Assembly: GCF_030384665.1 (NCBI RefSeq) | Contig: NC_083675.1 | Span: 1,794,001 to 1,858,000, forward strand | DNA from: Lodderomyces elongisporus | Taxonomy: Eukaryota > Ascomycota > Pichiomycetes > Serinales > Debaryomycetaceae | Direction of reading: 5' to 3' | DNA length: 64,000 bases | In this document: piece by piece, positions 54,386 to 63,800 of the stretch | Numbering within the stretch: position 1 is the first letter of the stretch | Layout: each line of letters opens with the position of its first letter | Program-made: the position numbers and the translations under genes | Notes under the pieces: generated by a model | The model's input: only the letters and a program-made list of their open reading frames with translations | Told to the model about the DNA's origin: nothing | The model's database searches: none

Positions 54386-54390
54386 TACAC
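54386..54390. repeat. Target-site duplication (TACAC), left
   Basis: The five bases before the left LTR equal the five after the right LTR (59879-59883), as expected for copia-type integration. Confidence 0.9.
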
Positions 54391-54813
54391 TGTTGAAGTT
54401 GAATAATCCTAGCATTCATATTAAGTTGTCTCTTGTTACACAAATCGTTGTCTTTCGTATATTCTAAATCGTTGACTACTTATTCTCTAATTTACATTTC
54501 TCAATTCCTAGAACTAATGGGATATTCCTTCTCCTTTTATATTCTTCTTGCTATACTATTAATCCCATTAGTTCTGTTAATCCTTCCTATTATATCTTAC
54601 TAGTCTTATTAGCATCAACTAGACTCTTGTCTTAATTAACTCTTGTCGATCTTCTCATTCAGCTTCTGATTGGTCAGTGTTGGTCGTGTGTATACCAAAG
54701 TGATTAAGGCTTACTCTTGGCAACCCATCGACCTTCCTTTGGGTTGCACTTCTGACTTCAATAATTTTGGCAACCCATCGACCTTCCTTTGGGTTGCACT
54801 TCTGACTTCAACA
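54391..54813 (-). repeat. 3' LTR (423 bp)
   Basis: It begins TGTTGAAGT and ends ACTTCAACA, a 9-bp perfect terminal inverted repeat. Inside are a 14-bp inverted repeat (54510-54523 and 54562-54575) and a 45-bp direct repeat (54717-54761 and 54767-54811), each unit holding an 8-bp stem GCAACCCA/TGGGTTGC. It lacks one C present in the other LTR near 54766. Confidence 0.96.
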
Positions 54814-54822
54814 CCCTCTCTT
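54814..54822 (-). promoter_or_regulatory. Polypurine tract of the retrotransposon
   Basis: AAGAGAGGG on the element's sense strand directly abuts the 3' LTR, the expected primer for plus-strand DNA synthesis. Confidence 0.8.
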
Positions 54823-54835
54823 AAGCCTAAATCAC

Positions 54836-57800
54836 TTAATCTTCTTTCTCTCCTACACACCTTGCCCTTAACTTCTCAAATTGTGGTTTTGGTAATACTT
54901 TAGTGAACATATCCGCTATCTGAAGTTTCGTGGGTAAGTATTCAATTAATATGGATCCTTCTTCAACCTTTTCTCTTATGAAGTGGAGTCTTACATCAAT
55001 GTGTTTAGTTCGATGGTGGTACACAGGATGTATAGCATGCTTAATAGCACTTTGATTATCTTCATACAACTTAATACTAGTCATATCCAACTGAAAATCT
55101 TTGAAAACCTGCCTCAACCATTCAGCTTCCTTTGCACCATCACACAATGACATAAACTCAGCTTCCGTCGTACTTAACGCAATTGTCGCCTGTTTCTTGG
55201 ATCTCCAAGTAATTGGACCATTAGCATATTTGAATACCAATCCAGAGGTTGACTTTCTCGACAATTTGTCATTGGCCCAATCAGCATCACAATATCCTTC
55301 TACTTTTGATCCTTCCTCATATTGGTAGGTAATTCCAAAATTCTCAGTGCCCTTCAAATATCTCAATACCCTCTTTGCTGCTTTCCAGTGAAGTTCCTTT
55401 GGCTCTTTCAAGTATCTAGATAGCACACCAACTATATGCGATATATCAAATCGAACTGTGTTTGCTGCAAACAACAATTTTCCAACTAGACTTCGGTAGT
55501 TTGATATGTCTGTTAGCAACTTGTGATTCTTTTCATCTAATGTTAAATCTTGATTCACCATTGATGGTGTCCTCTCAGGTTTGCATTCTTTCATGTTATA
55601 TTCTTTCACCATTGTCTCAATATAGTCCCTTAAAGTAAGTTCAATTTTGAAATCACCACTTTGTTTAATATTTAAACCTAAGAATTTACTGACCTTTCCA
55701 AGATCCTTCATTTTAAATTCCTTCAATAAATTTTTCTTCAATAATGTGACTGACTCATCAGTGGTGCCTGCAATAAGAATATCATCAACATAAAGTGCAA
55801 CAATTAACATTGAATGATCATCTTCCTTGAAATATAAACAGTTTTCCGCTCTGTTTCTAATGAATCCTAAATTTCTCAAAACTTTATCAACTCGTTGGTT
55901 CCATGCTAACGGAGCTTGCTTTAAACCATATAGGGATTTGTTTAATTTGCATACCAAGTCTGAACCTTTTGAAATCTCATATCCTTCGGGTTGTTGCATA
56001 TAAATTTCCTCATCCAAAGTCGCATTAAGAAAAGCAGTGGTTACATCCATCTGATGTAAAAACCATTTTCTTTTGAGCAGCAATCGCCATCATAATCCTT
56101 AATGACTCATACCTAATTACCGGAGCAAAGGTTTCCTCATAGTCTATTCCTTTAACTTGACTGAAGCCTCTGGCTACCAACCTTGCTTTGAACCGTCCAT
56201 CCTTTTTGATTGTGAAGACCCATCTACACGTGATCGCTTTCCTTCCTTTTGGTAATCGTACTAAGCTAAACGTCTGGTTCTCTGCATGTGCACGCAATTC
56301 CTCATTAATGGCTTCCTTCCATCGATTAGCATCTTTCGAATTCATTGCTTGTTTTAAAGTCTTTGGGACATCTTCCGTTATCATTTTCTCATTTTCTGGT
56401 GCAATAGAACTACTGGCAACATAGTTTACTGCATTCAGCTTTGCTATCTGTTGATCAACCAGTTTAGATTCACCATCACTGCCATCATCTAAATCGTTGT
56501 CCCTCTCTTCATCTGAATCCACTGACATACTCGAGTTGTCATCAACAATTCGCGAAATATCCATTCTTCTATCACGCAGATGATGTTCCATAGCATTTTC
56601 CCTCTCTGAAGATAAACTGGGTGGTAAATTGTGATCTCCTATATATTTGTCGTTAGTACGTAGGATCGGCGTCGAATTTCTAGTACGTTTATATCTTGAA
56701 GGTGTCATTCTGGAATTTTCAAATGAGAAATCGTCAAATATGTTATCAACATTTTCAAGCTCTGTTGACTGAATTTCACCATCAGATATATCCTTAGAAC
56801 TCGCTGTTGCCGGATCCTCAATAGTTTCATCATCATCTTCATCATCATTTATGGGCTCATTTTGCATCTGATCTGTCTTAGATCCTATAACTAACGTGGA
56901 GTCACTACGAATTGGCGCAAATTGTATACCACCAGCACTATTCGCAGAGGTCACATACTCCCACGTAGTCTGACTGACATTGTCCGTTTGATAATACATC
57001 TTGTATTCATCAAATTTCACCTGACTCGACACAACTACCATGCGCCTTTCGGTATCAAACACCCGATACGCCTTGTGATCTGGATCATAACCGAGCATCA
57101 CACACTTCCTCGTGGTGGGTCCCAACTTACCGTCACGTATACCTTGTGGAATAACCGCATAACAGATACATCCAAAAACCCGTAAATGATGCAATCCAGG
57201 CCTCTCATCGTACCACTTAGTATAAGGTATCTCATCATTAATGGCATGAGTTGGCGTGCGATTGACCAAGTAGGCAGCAGTTTTAACTGCTTCGGGCCAG
57301 AACTGTATCGGCATATGCGCGTCAGCTAACAAGGTACGTGTTTTCATCTGCAAGGTACGATGCATTCGTTCCGCGACCCCATTTTGATAAGAGTGGTGAG
57401 GGACAGTGAGTTGATGTTGAATTCCCTTTTCACGCATAAATTCTTTTAACTCATAATTGACAAATTCTCCACCATTGTCCGTACGAAGCATACCAACCTT
57501 GTAGATGCGGCCCGTTGACTGAAATCTCGTTTCAGCAGCTCGAATAAAGTCTATGACAGTCTTAGAAACATCGGATTTGTTTATAAGTGTCTTCACATGA
57601 ACAAACCGGCTGAACCCATCCACAATGCTCAAAAAATACTTTGAGCCATCAATCGATCTATAGCCAAATGGGCCACATAGATCCGCATGCAAGAGCTGGA
57701 GCGGCTGAACTGGTATAAAGGTACTGAATTTTGGTTTAGTAGTGACGCCTTTCCCAATCATACACGGTTCACACAACTCATCCTGGCCACGAACATCAAG

Positions 57801-58136
57801 ATCTTTCACAATTCTAAATTGGTAATTAAGACGCTTGAGTACCGCTGTGCTGGGATGCCCTAGACGTTTGTGCCATAATGCGTTCATCTGAGGGCCTCTC
57901 TTTTCCGCATGATCCTTCCAACCTACCTCCGTATTCACTTCTGCACCTCGTGCATGTTCCTTCCAACCTACCTCCGTATTCACTGATGCACCTCGTGCAT
58001 GTTCCTTCCTACCTACCTCCTTATTCACTGATGCACCTCGTGCATGTTCCTTCCTACCTACCTCCTTATTCACTGATGCACCTCGTGCATGTTCCTTCCT
58101 ACCTACCTCCTTATTCACGTTCGCACCACGTGCGTT
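54836..58136 (-). pseudogene. Retrotransposon pol: integrase, reverse transcriptase, RNase H (frame-broken)
   Basis: The region lies in the gag frame immediately after the UGA at 58137-58139. It opens with five 15-residue repeats (units like NKEVGRKEHARGAS), then integrase with its HHCC finger (HKRLGH...CEPC), the D,D,E core (HADLCGPF, RTDNGGEF, NGVAERMHRTL), an acidic linker and reverse transcriptase. At about 56066-56069 the reading frame is lost in an AAAA run (sense strand). The rest of RT, with ALYVDDILIAG, and RNase H (CDADWAND, STTEAEF, KHIDVRLHFI) continues in the +1 frame, 54836-56083. The most likely cause is a one-base insertion. A programmed +1 shift inside the RT palm would be unusual. 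Otherwise all catalytic motifs are present. Confidence 0.88.
57911..58134 (-). repeat. 45-bp tandem repeat, five units, with hairpins
   Basis: Five units (57911-57955, 57956-58000, 58001-58045, 58046-58090, 58091-58134) between the UGA and the integrase. Each contains a short hairpin: ATGCAC-loop-GTGCAT in the middle units (for example 58076-58090), CGCAC-GTG-GTGCG in the unit next to the stop (58122-58134). They encode 15-residue peptide repeats. Confidence 0.93.
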
Positions 58137-58139
58137 TCA
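58122..58139 (-). promoter_or_regulatory. UGA stop with downstream hairpin: candidate readthrough signal
   Basis: UGA (58137-58139) is followed after 2 nt by a 5-bp stem CGCAC/GTGCG with a GTG loop. gag and pol are in one frame, so readthrough would give the Gag-Pol fusion. C. albicans Tca2 is known to use an in-frame UGA with a 3' RNA structure. The mechanism here is inferred. Confidence 0.6.
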
Positions 58140-59483
58140 TTTCCTCATGTCCAATGCGTGGCTTGCACCCAGTGCAGTCTCAGCACTTACCGCCATCTGG
58201 ACCATTGCCGTTTTTCCTCGTGCCTTGTTTGCACTCTCACCGGATGTGACACCGGTCTCATTCCTTCTAAGCTTTATCTCATAGAGGTCTTCCATTGTTG
58301 AATCCTTCTTAGCAAAAAGATCTCCGCTATGGGTATCATACACATTAGTTCCTTCAAACGTTAAACTCGTTCCCTGATTCGTGGCACAGGAGATTGACAC
58401 CAAATTCACGCCAGCCTTTGGCGCATATAACACATTGCTCAACGTAAGTTTCGTTCCATTCTGTAACTGAAGTTCCACTGTACCTATACCATGAACGTCA
58501 ACTTTGAAACCACCAAGTCCTCGCATTTCATCTGTATAATATCTTAATGACTTGAACATGTTTTTGTCAAACACAAGGTGATGAGAAGCACCACTGTCTA
58601 AATAGAATTTGTTTACCTCCTTTTTAATACCAAGAAAAGCTACCCATCCAATATTTTTCCCGGGTCTTTTGTCTTTCCAAGGCATCTTTTTAGGTTTGTT
58701 ATAAGGAAACTTGCGAGAAAATTCAGGACAATTTCTAGAAATATGACCTGGTTTCTGACAATTATAGCACTTCACCACACGTTCAGCAACAAAAGCATTT
58801 GCCGTAATTTCCTTGGGTTTTACCGTGTCTTTAATATGTGCTACCATAAAGGGCTCAACATTTTGTATCGTAAATTCTTCAAAACTGTCAGAATATTTTC
58901 GATTATAGTCATCAACAATATCCTTAATTTTGTTTTCTGGGATACCAGCCAATTTCAATGCAGCCAACTGTTGTAACACGAAATAAGCATCTTTTGTGAA
59001 ATGACGGTAAACACGATGATGAATTTTATTGAAAGCAGACATACAGTTTGCAAGTACACTACCTTCAGCTGTCTTCCATGGTAGTTCATGTTGTTCACAA
59101 AGTAAATCAATAGCACCAAGTATAGTCACTTGACCATAGAGTTTTTGAAGTTGTAAAAATAAGTCTCTTCCTGACCCCTCGAATTCACAGGCCGTTATAA
59201 GTGGATTCCCGGTTACACTACTATCTAAGATAGTGCGAAGTAAATTATTTAATGAATCAACCAACTTTATTTTATCCTCTTCATTTTCTTCAATAATAGT
59301 ACCTATGTCTCCATTCATGCAGTATTGGTATATACCAGTCGACGACGACCTCAACTTTACTGACAAAACCATCAACCATCCATAATAATTCTCAGCTCCT
59401 GAAAGTTTGTCAGCTTGGTTGAAGTTGGCAAGCGCACCAGGGTTGCTCATAACCTGTTGAAGTTGAATAATCCTAGCATTCAT
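58137..59483 (-). CDS. Retrotransposon Gag-protease polyprotein
   Basis: 448 aa from ATG 59483, or 437 aa from ATG 59450. Gag has a UBN2/copia-type capsid region (ENYYGWLMVLSVKL...), a CCHC zinc knuckle CYNCQKPGHISRNC (nt about 58737-58782) and then an aspartic protease with the active-site triplet in FYLDSGASHH (nt about 58590-58615) and a LSNVLYAPKAGVNLVSIS segment typical of copia. The ORF ends at UGA 58137-58139, and the same frame continues into integrase. The first ATG (59483) is inside the 5' LTR, as in Ty1. The second lies in the primer-binding site. The protein would form virus-like particles in the cytoplasm, with the protease cleaving the polyprotein. Confidence 0.92.
   Translation of the reverse strand: MNARIIQLQQVMSNPGALANFNQADKLSGAENYYGWLMVLSVKLRSSSTGIYQYCMNGDIGTIIEENEEDKIKLVDSLNNLLRTILDSSVTGNPLITACEFEGSGRDLFLQLQKLYGQVTILGAIDLLCEQHELPWKTAEGSVLANCMSAFNKIHHRVYRHFTKDAYFVLQQLAALKLAGIPENKIKDIVDDYNRKYSDSFEEFTIQNVEPFMVAHIKDTVKPKEITANAFVAERVVKCYNCQKPGHISRNCPEFSRKFPYNKPKKMPWKDKRPGKNIGWVAFLGIKKEVNKFYLDSGASHHLVFDKNMFKSLRYYTDEMRGLGGFKVDVHGIGTVELQLQNGTKLTLSNVLYAPKAGVNLVSISCATNQGTSLTFEGTNVYDTHSGDLFAKKDSTMEDLYEIKLRRNETGVTSGESANKARGKTAMVQMAVSAETALGASHALDMRK
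59445..59454 (-). promoter_or_regulatory. Primer-binding site (half tRNA-iMet type)
   Basis: The ten bases next to the 5' LTR, GGTTATGAGC on the sense strand, are complementary to GCUCAUAACC, the anticodon-loop region of the initiator Met tRNA. Copia and Ty5 prime from a cleaved 5' half of that tRNA. The gag ATG at 59450 lies inside the site. Confidence 0.7.
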
Positions 59484-59878
59484 ATTAAGTTGTCTCTTGT
59501 TACACAAATCGTTGTCTTTCGTATATTCTAAATCGTTGACTACTTATTCTCTAATTTACATTTCTCAATTCCTAGAACTAATGGGATATTCCTTCTCCTT
59601 TTATATTCTTCTTGCTATACTATTAATCCCATTAGTTCTGTTAATCCTTCCTATTATATCTTACTAGTCTTATTAGCATCAACTAGACTCTTGTCTTAAT
59701 TAACTCTTGTCGATCTTCTCATTCAGCTTCTGATTGGTCAGTGTTGGTCGTGTGTATACCAAAGTGATTAAGGCTTACTCTTGGCAACCCATCGACCTTC
59801 CTTTGGGTTGCACTTCTGACTTCAATAATTCTTGGCAACCCATCGACCTTCCTTTGGGTTGCACTTCTGACTTCAACA
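59455..59878 (-). repeat. 5' LTR (424 bp) with TATA box
   Basis: Identical to the other LTR apart from one extra C at 59831. On the sense strand a TATAAAAG box (59605-59598) lies in the loop between the arms of the 14-bp inverted repeat (59574-59587 and 59626-59639), about 115 nt upstream of the first gag ATG. The two 45-bp direct repeats (59781-59825, 59832-59876) would be in U3, upstream of the TATA box. Confidence 0.95.
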
Positions 59879-59883
59879 TACAC
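59879..59883. repeat. Target-site duplication (TACAC), right
   Basis: Matches 54386-54390. Confidence 0.9.
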
Positions 59884-60137
59884 ATGCACTATAAATCCAA
59901 ACTCCGAAGAAAGATGACGTGCATAGACACAAGTAAGATGATTACGTAATAGACAATCGGAGTTTACCTTTAATGTTCTGTTCTTTACAGTATAGTGTAT
60001 TGTATTATGCTGTATTGTACTGTACACAGGAAATGAGGAGTTTTCGAAACGACTACTTGAAATGGAATGGAAACACTTGTTAAAGTACAGTCTCTCTCTT
60101 ACTCTCTATATATATATATCTATAGCTAACTATATAG

Positions 60138-60365
60138 CTAGGTATATTTTGCCATCTTCTTATTTGTAACAAAACTAACATTGGATTTTGCAATTCCACC
60201 AACCCATACTTTCCTTTTCCAATTAGTCTCTAATCTTTTTTGCTGTAGATAACGAGAGAAATCGAAATTAAAGAACACAAATAAGCCTCTAGGATAAACA
60301 ATAACCAACCGTTCAACCAAATAGAAACAATAAGACAAAACCAAAAATTGAAATAACGCAATCAT
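60138..60365 (-). CDS. Possible small ORF, 75 aa
   Basis: I do not recognise it. It starts at ATG 60365, with a hydrophobic N-terminus (MIALFQFLVLSYCFYLVERL, a possible membrane anchor) followed by a basic segment (RYLQQKRLETNWKRKVW). Composition is not low complexity, which sets it apart from other intergenic ORFs here. No homologue comes to mind, so it may be chance. Confidence 0.2.
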   Translation of the reverse strand: MIALFQFLVLSYCFYLVERLVIVYPRGLFVFFNFDFSRYLQQKRLETNWKRKVWVGGIAKSNVSFVTNKKMAKYT

Positions 60366-60671
60366 GTGAAAAATATTTATTTATATATACAAAACCAAAA
60401 AAAAAAAAAAATTTCATTCACTCACTTTTCTTTAATTGAATGAAGATTCAGTTTACGTAATAGTTTCTTTTATTACCCACACTAGAAGAGAATTTTATAT
60501 TTTATACTCGAACCAGGTACTTCTTACATCTTGAAGCAATTCTGTTCAACAATTCTGTTCAACAAGATGGGAATCGTAGTTTGAATATTATTTTCTTTAT
60601 TACTATTGTATTATTATTATAATTATTATTATTTCTTCCTCAATTATACCTTACCTCACGTTTTCTTTCAC

Positions 60672-60803
60672 ATGCAATTGATAAAAAGATTTGAAAAGGG
60701 AGGGCTGGAAAAGGCATATTTGACAATCAGCCAATTTGACACCAGTTGGGATGGGTTTTTGATTAAACTTAGACTTGAGGGCAAAAAATCAAAAAAAAAA
60801 TAA
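60672..60803 (+). CDS. Possible 43-aa ORF or terminal exon remnant
   Basis: From ATG 60672: MQLIKRFEKGGLEKAYLTIS, then QFDTSWDGFLIKLRLEG and a Lys-rich end. The mixed, protein-like composition with a Lys-rich tail resembles the C-terminus of a longer protein. No upstream exon or branch site was found. It could be the 3' end of a decayed or spliced gene. It converges on VPS41, 15 bp from its stop. Confidence 0.25.
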   Translation: MQLIKRFEKGGLEKAYLTISQFDTSWDGFLIKLRLEGKKSKKK

Positions 60804-60817
60804 GTACCACTAATGGG

Positions 60818-63800
60818 TTACAATACAATAGCTTCGTATCGTTGTACAATCTGTTCCCACTCTCGTCTCTTTGTTAAATCCGTTTCATCCTCAAAATTCA
60901 CTGCAATACCACGTAATAGCATATCCTTCAACACTTGTGCAACTTGTTGCGACTTATTCAGAATCATCCGCAATATAATCTGATTAATCAACTGATTCAA
61001 TTGCTGTCTACTATCATACTCCATCACCGACCTCTTCAATAACTGCTCACTCTCATCCTTCATATCACCCATCTTATCAACATCCAATTTATTCAATATA
61101 GTCATTGGATCATAAAATTGATTAATGGACTCATCCAAATCACTCAGCTCAATCAACTGACGAATAAAATGCGGCCTCGTCATTGACTCATCAATCACAA
61201 TATCCCACGTATCCTGATCTTTCAACCTAGTGGCAAACTCAATCGCTAATTTAGCATCATCAAGCTTATGAATCACCAAATTGATAGCCCTCTTATTCTC
61301 ACCAATCTTACCCAAAAGATAAACCAACTCACTAAAATACTCTCGCAGTTGACACGTTTCAATTGCCAAATCAACATCATAATTATCATTATGCGTTAAA
61401 AAGGGAAGCAATTGCAATCGATTGAAATTGGCATATAGCTCAACAAGCTCATTTCCAAAATCTTGCACCATTGTCACATCAACTGATTGTAATCGAAACA
61501 AGTAGAAATAATTGAGAATCGCCAAGTTAGCTTGTCGAAATAACGGAACAAGTTGATGCGGTGAGATTTCCATTCTATGCTCAATCAAAATATCCATCGT
61601 TTGCATAAGCTCATCTTGAAGCTGCTGAATCGGCAACTTGTGCAAATTATCCTCACCACCAACTTGCAACTCAATAAACTTGGGAATCTCTGAAATAAAA
61701 TTCAAAAGTAGATGATTCTGGTCCAAATACATGATAATGTTTTCATCTTTCAACTTGACCAAATATGGCACGGCACTCGCTTGCTGATTAGTCTTGTTAT
61801 ACAATTCAATTAAGCAAGGCTCGAACAACAACAACAGCAACAGCAGCCTGGACGATGTGTTATTCTCAATAACTTTTTCTTCCAAAATTTTTTGGATATT
61901 TTCAACATTGTAGACATCTATACTCCAAGCCGAAATCAAACTTTTCAATTTCGAACCATCACTGCTATTCTCAATCCAATACTTGAGTATATCGTCATAT
62001 ATATCCTTCGAAATTAATGTAGTTACTGGTATAACCTGGGTCAACTCTTCAACGTGGTTGCTACTGATAAATATTCTACACCATGTTTCCCAATTATCGA
62101 CCCACTCTTTCAACTCCTCTTTTCCATTCAAAGATGAATTAGCTTGGTCCTCTTGCTGATCAAGTTCTTGTAAGTTACCTTCAACAGTTAATTCCCCACT
62201 TTCGTTATCTCCCACTGATATTGTTTGATTTAATGGTGGTAAAAGCTCAATTAAAAACTCAGCAGCACGTATCCACTCATCATCCCTCACAAGCGAATCA
62301 ACATATTGTATTCCAAAACTAAGTCTCTTTTGCGGAGTCACCAAATGCTGGCCCAACTCCCATGCCTTGAAATAATTTTCCTTTTCCAAATACCACTCAA
62401 GTCGATCATTTAATTGAAACTCCTCGGCAATAACACCCTCCTTTGCACTGACAATAAAATACTTTGGGATAGTTTCCACATGGTACCCCAATCTAAAATC
62501 ATTCAAGCCCAAATTTGTCACATCTTTCAACCCCAATTCTTGTTCAAACTCTACTTCACCAGTCATAGAATTGATAAGTTGAATTTCGGGGTTATGAAAT
62601 TTCTTACGAGTAGACTCGTTGTTTGATTCAACAATGGTTGGCGGCTTATATATCAATACCATCCATAAATCATCTTTAAAGCTTGCAATACCACAAACGA
62701 GGTCTTCCAACTTGAAAATATGTTCCACTTCAATTTTCTTTTCATGAACTGATCGGAACGATAAAGATGCCGAAGATGGTAATATTCGACTCATTCCTGA
62801 TGAAGAAACCGGTAAAACAGAGCCTTCTCCAGTTTCGAGATCATCTTTTGGCTTAACCGAGATTTTTAATGACCAAATATAATTTCCCCATGCAACAACC
62901 AAACGATCAGGATCTTCCAATATCATTCTCGGCCAATACAAATCACCTCTCGGTGCATCTTCCGGTTTCTCTACTTTTTTGATAATTTTTCTAGTACTGA
63001 TTTGAAATAGATGTATCCCATCATCATTCATCCACACAATCAAGTCATCGCCAACTTTGTATAACCCAACAATGGGACCACCTGACCCCTTGGAATATAC
63101 ATAATCAGCTTTCTTACCCAACCATCCTTTAGTCGAAAATATGATTTCACCACTCATTCCACCAGATATGAATGACCGCTTTGAAGCATAGTTTTCTAAT
63201 AAAACTACAAAATGAACTGGACGGTTGAAATTGTATGCAATAATATCTTCGGCATCGGCCAATGAGCCAATTACAACAGTCCCATCCATCGATGCCAGGG
63301 CAAAATATGTACCATCGGTGTATACACTCAACACAGAGGCACGGTGGGCTTTAAATGTTCGAATGGGACTAAAATCTGTTGCATTGCAAATGTGGATTAT
63401 TCCAGAGTGCGTAGCAAAAATGAAATAATCATCCAGAAACGTAGAAGCAGAGACAGGGTCTTTGGTGAAGAAATTGGGAGGGAGTTGTGTCATTCGCGAG
63501 TACTTTAGTTTAGGAGGCTCTGTATCATCTTCATCATCATCCTCGTCTTCTTCATCTTCTTCATATTCGTCATCTTCGTCATCTTCATTATCATCTTTGT
63601 CCTCTTCATCTTCGTCAACCTCGTCTTTTTCCACTTCATTAACTTCGCTATTGCTATCAGCTTCTTCTCCTTTCTCTTTTTTGTCACCTCCATCTTTTTT
63701 TAATCTAGATTCTCTTTTCAACTCCTTCATCGAGTCTATTGATTTGCTTACATCTGAATCTTTCTTACTCGTTAAATCCAGGTCCCTTAATTCATTATCC

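Larger units (their letters stand above)
54391..59878 (-). mobile_element. Ty1/copia-type LTR retrotransposon, full length (5488 bp)
   Basis: The element is on the minus strand, with two LTRs (423 and 424 bp) that differ by one base and a 5-bp duplication TACAC. Coding order from its 5' end is gag with a CCHC knuckle, protease (DSGA), then an in-frame UGA, integrase (HHCC, DDE), reverse transcriptase (YVDD) and RNase H. Integrase before reverse transcriptase places it in copia/Pseudoviridae-like elements. In-frame UGA separation recalls Candida albicans Tca2, while the primer site is of the half-initiator-tRNA type used by copia, Ty5 and Tca5. One frame break in the reverse transcriptase suggests this copy is not autonomous. 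It sits between the CYP52 cluster and VPS41. Confidence 0.95.
59884..60817. other. Intergenic between retrotransposon and VPS41
   Basis: 0.93 kb with a (TA)n stretch at 60107-60118 and two small ORFs listed separately. Otherwise nothing recognised. Confidence 0.5.

Noticed and set aside
59719..60027. 102-aa ORF spanning the LTR end and flank
   Set aside because: It is built mostly from the two 45-bp LTR repeats and host flank, so it is not a gene.
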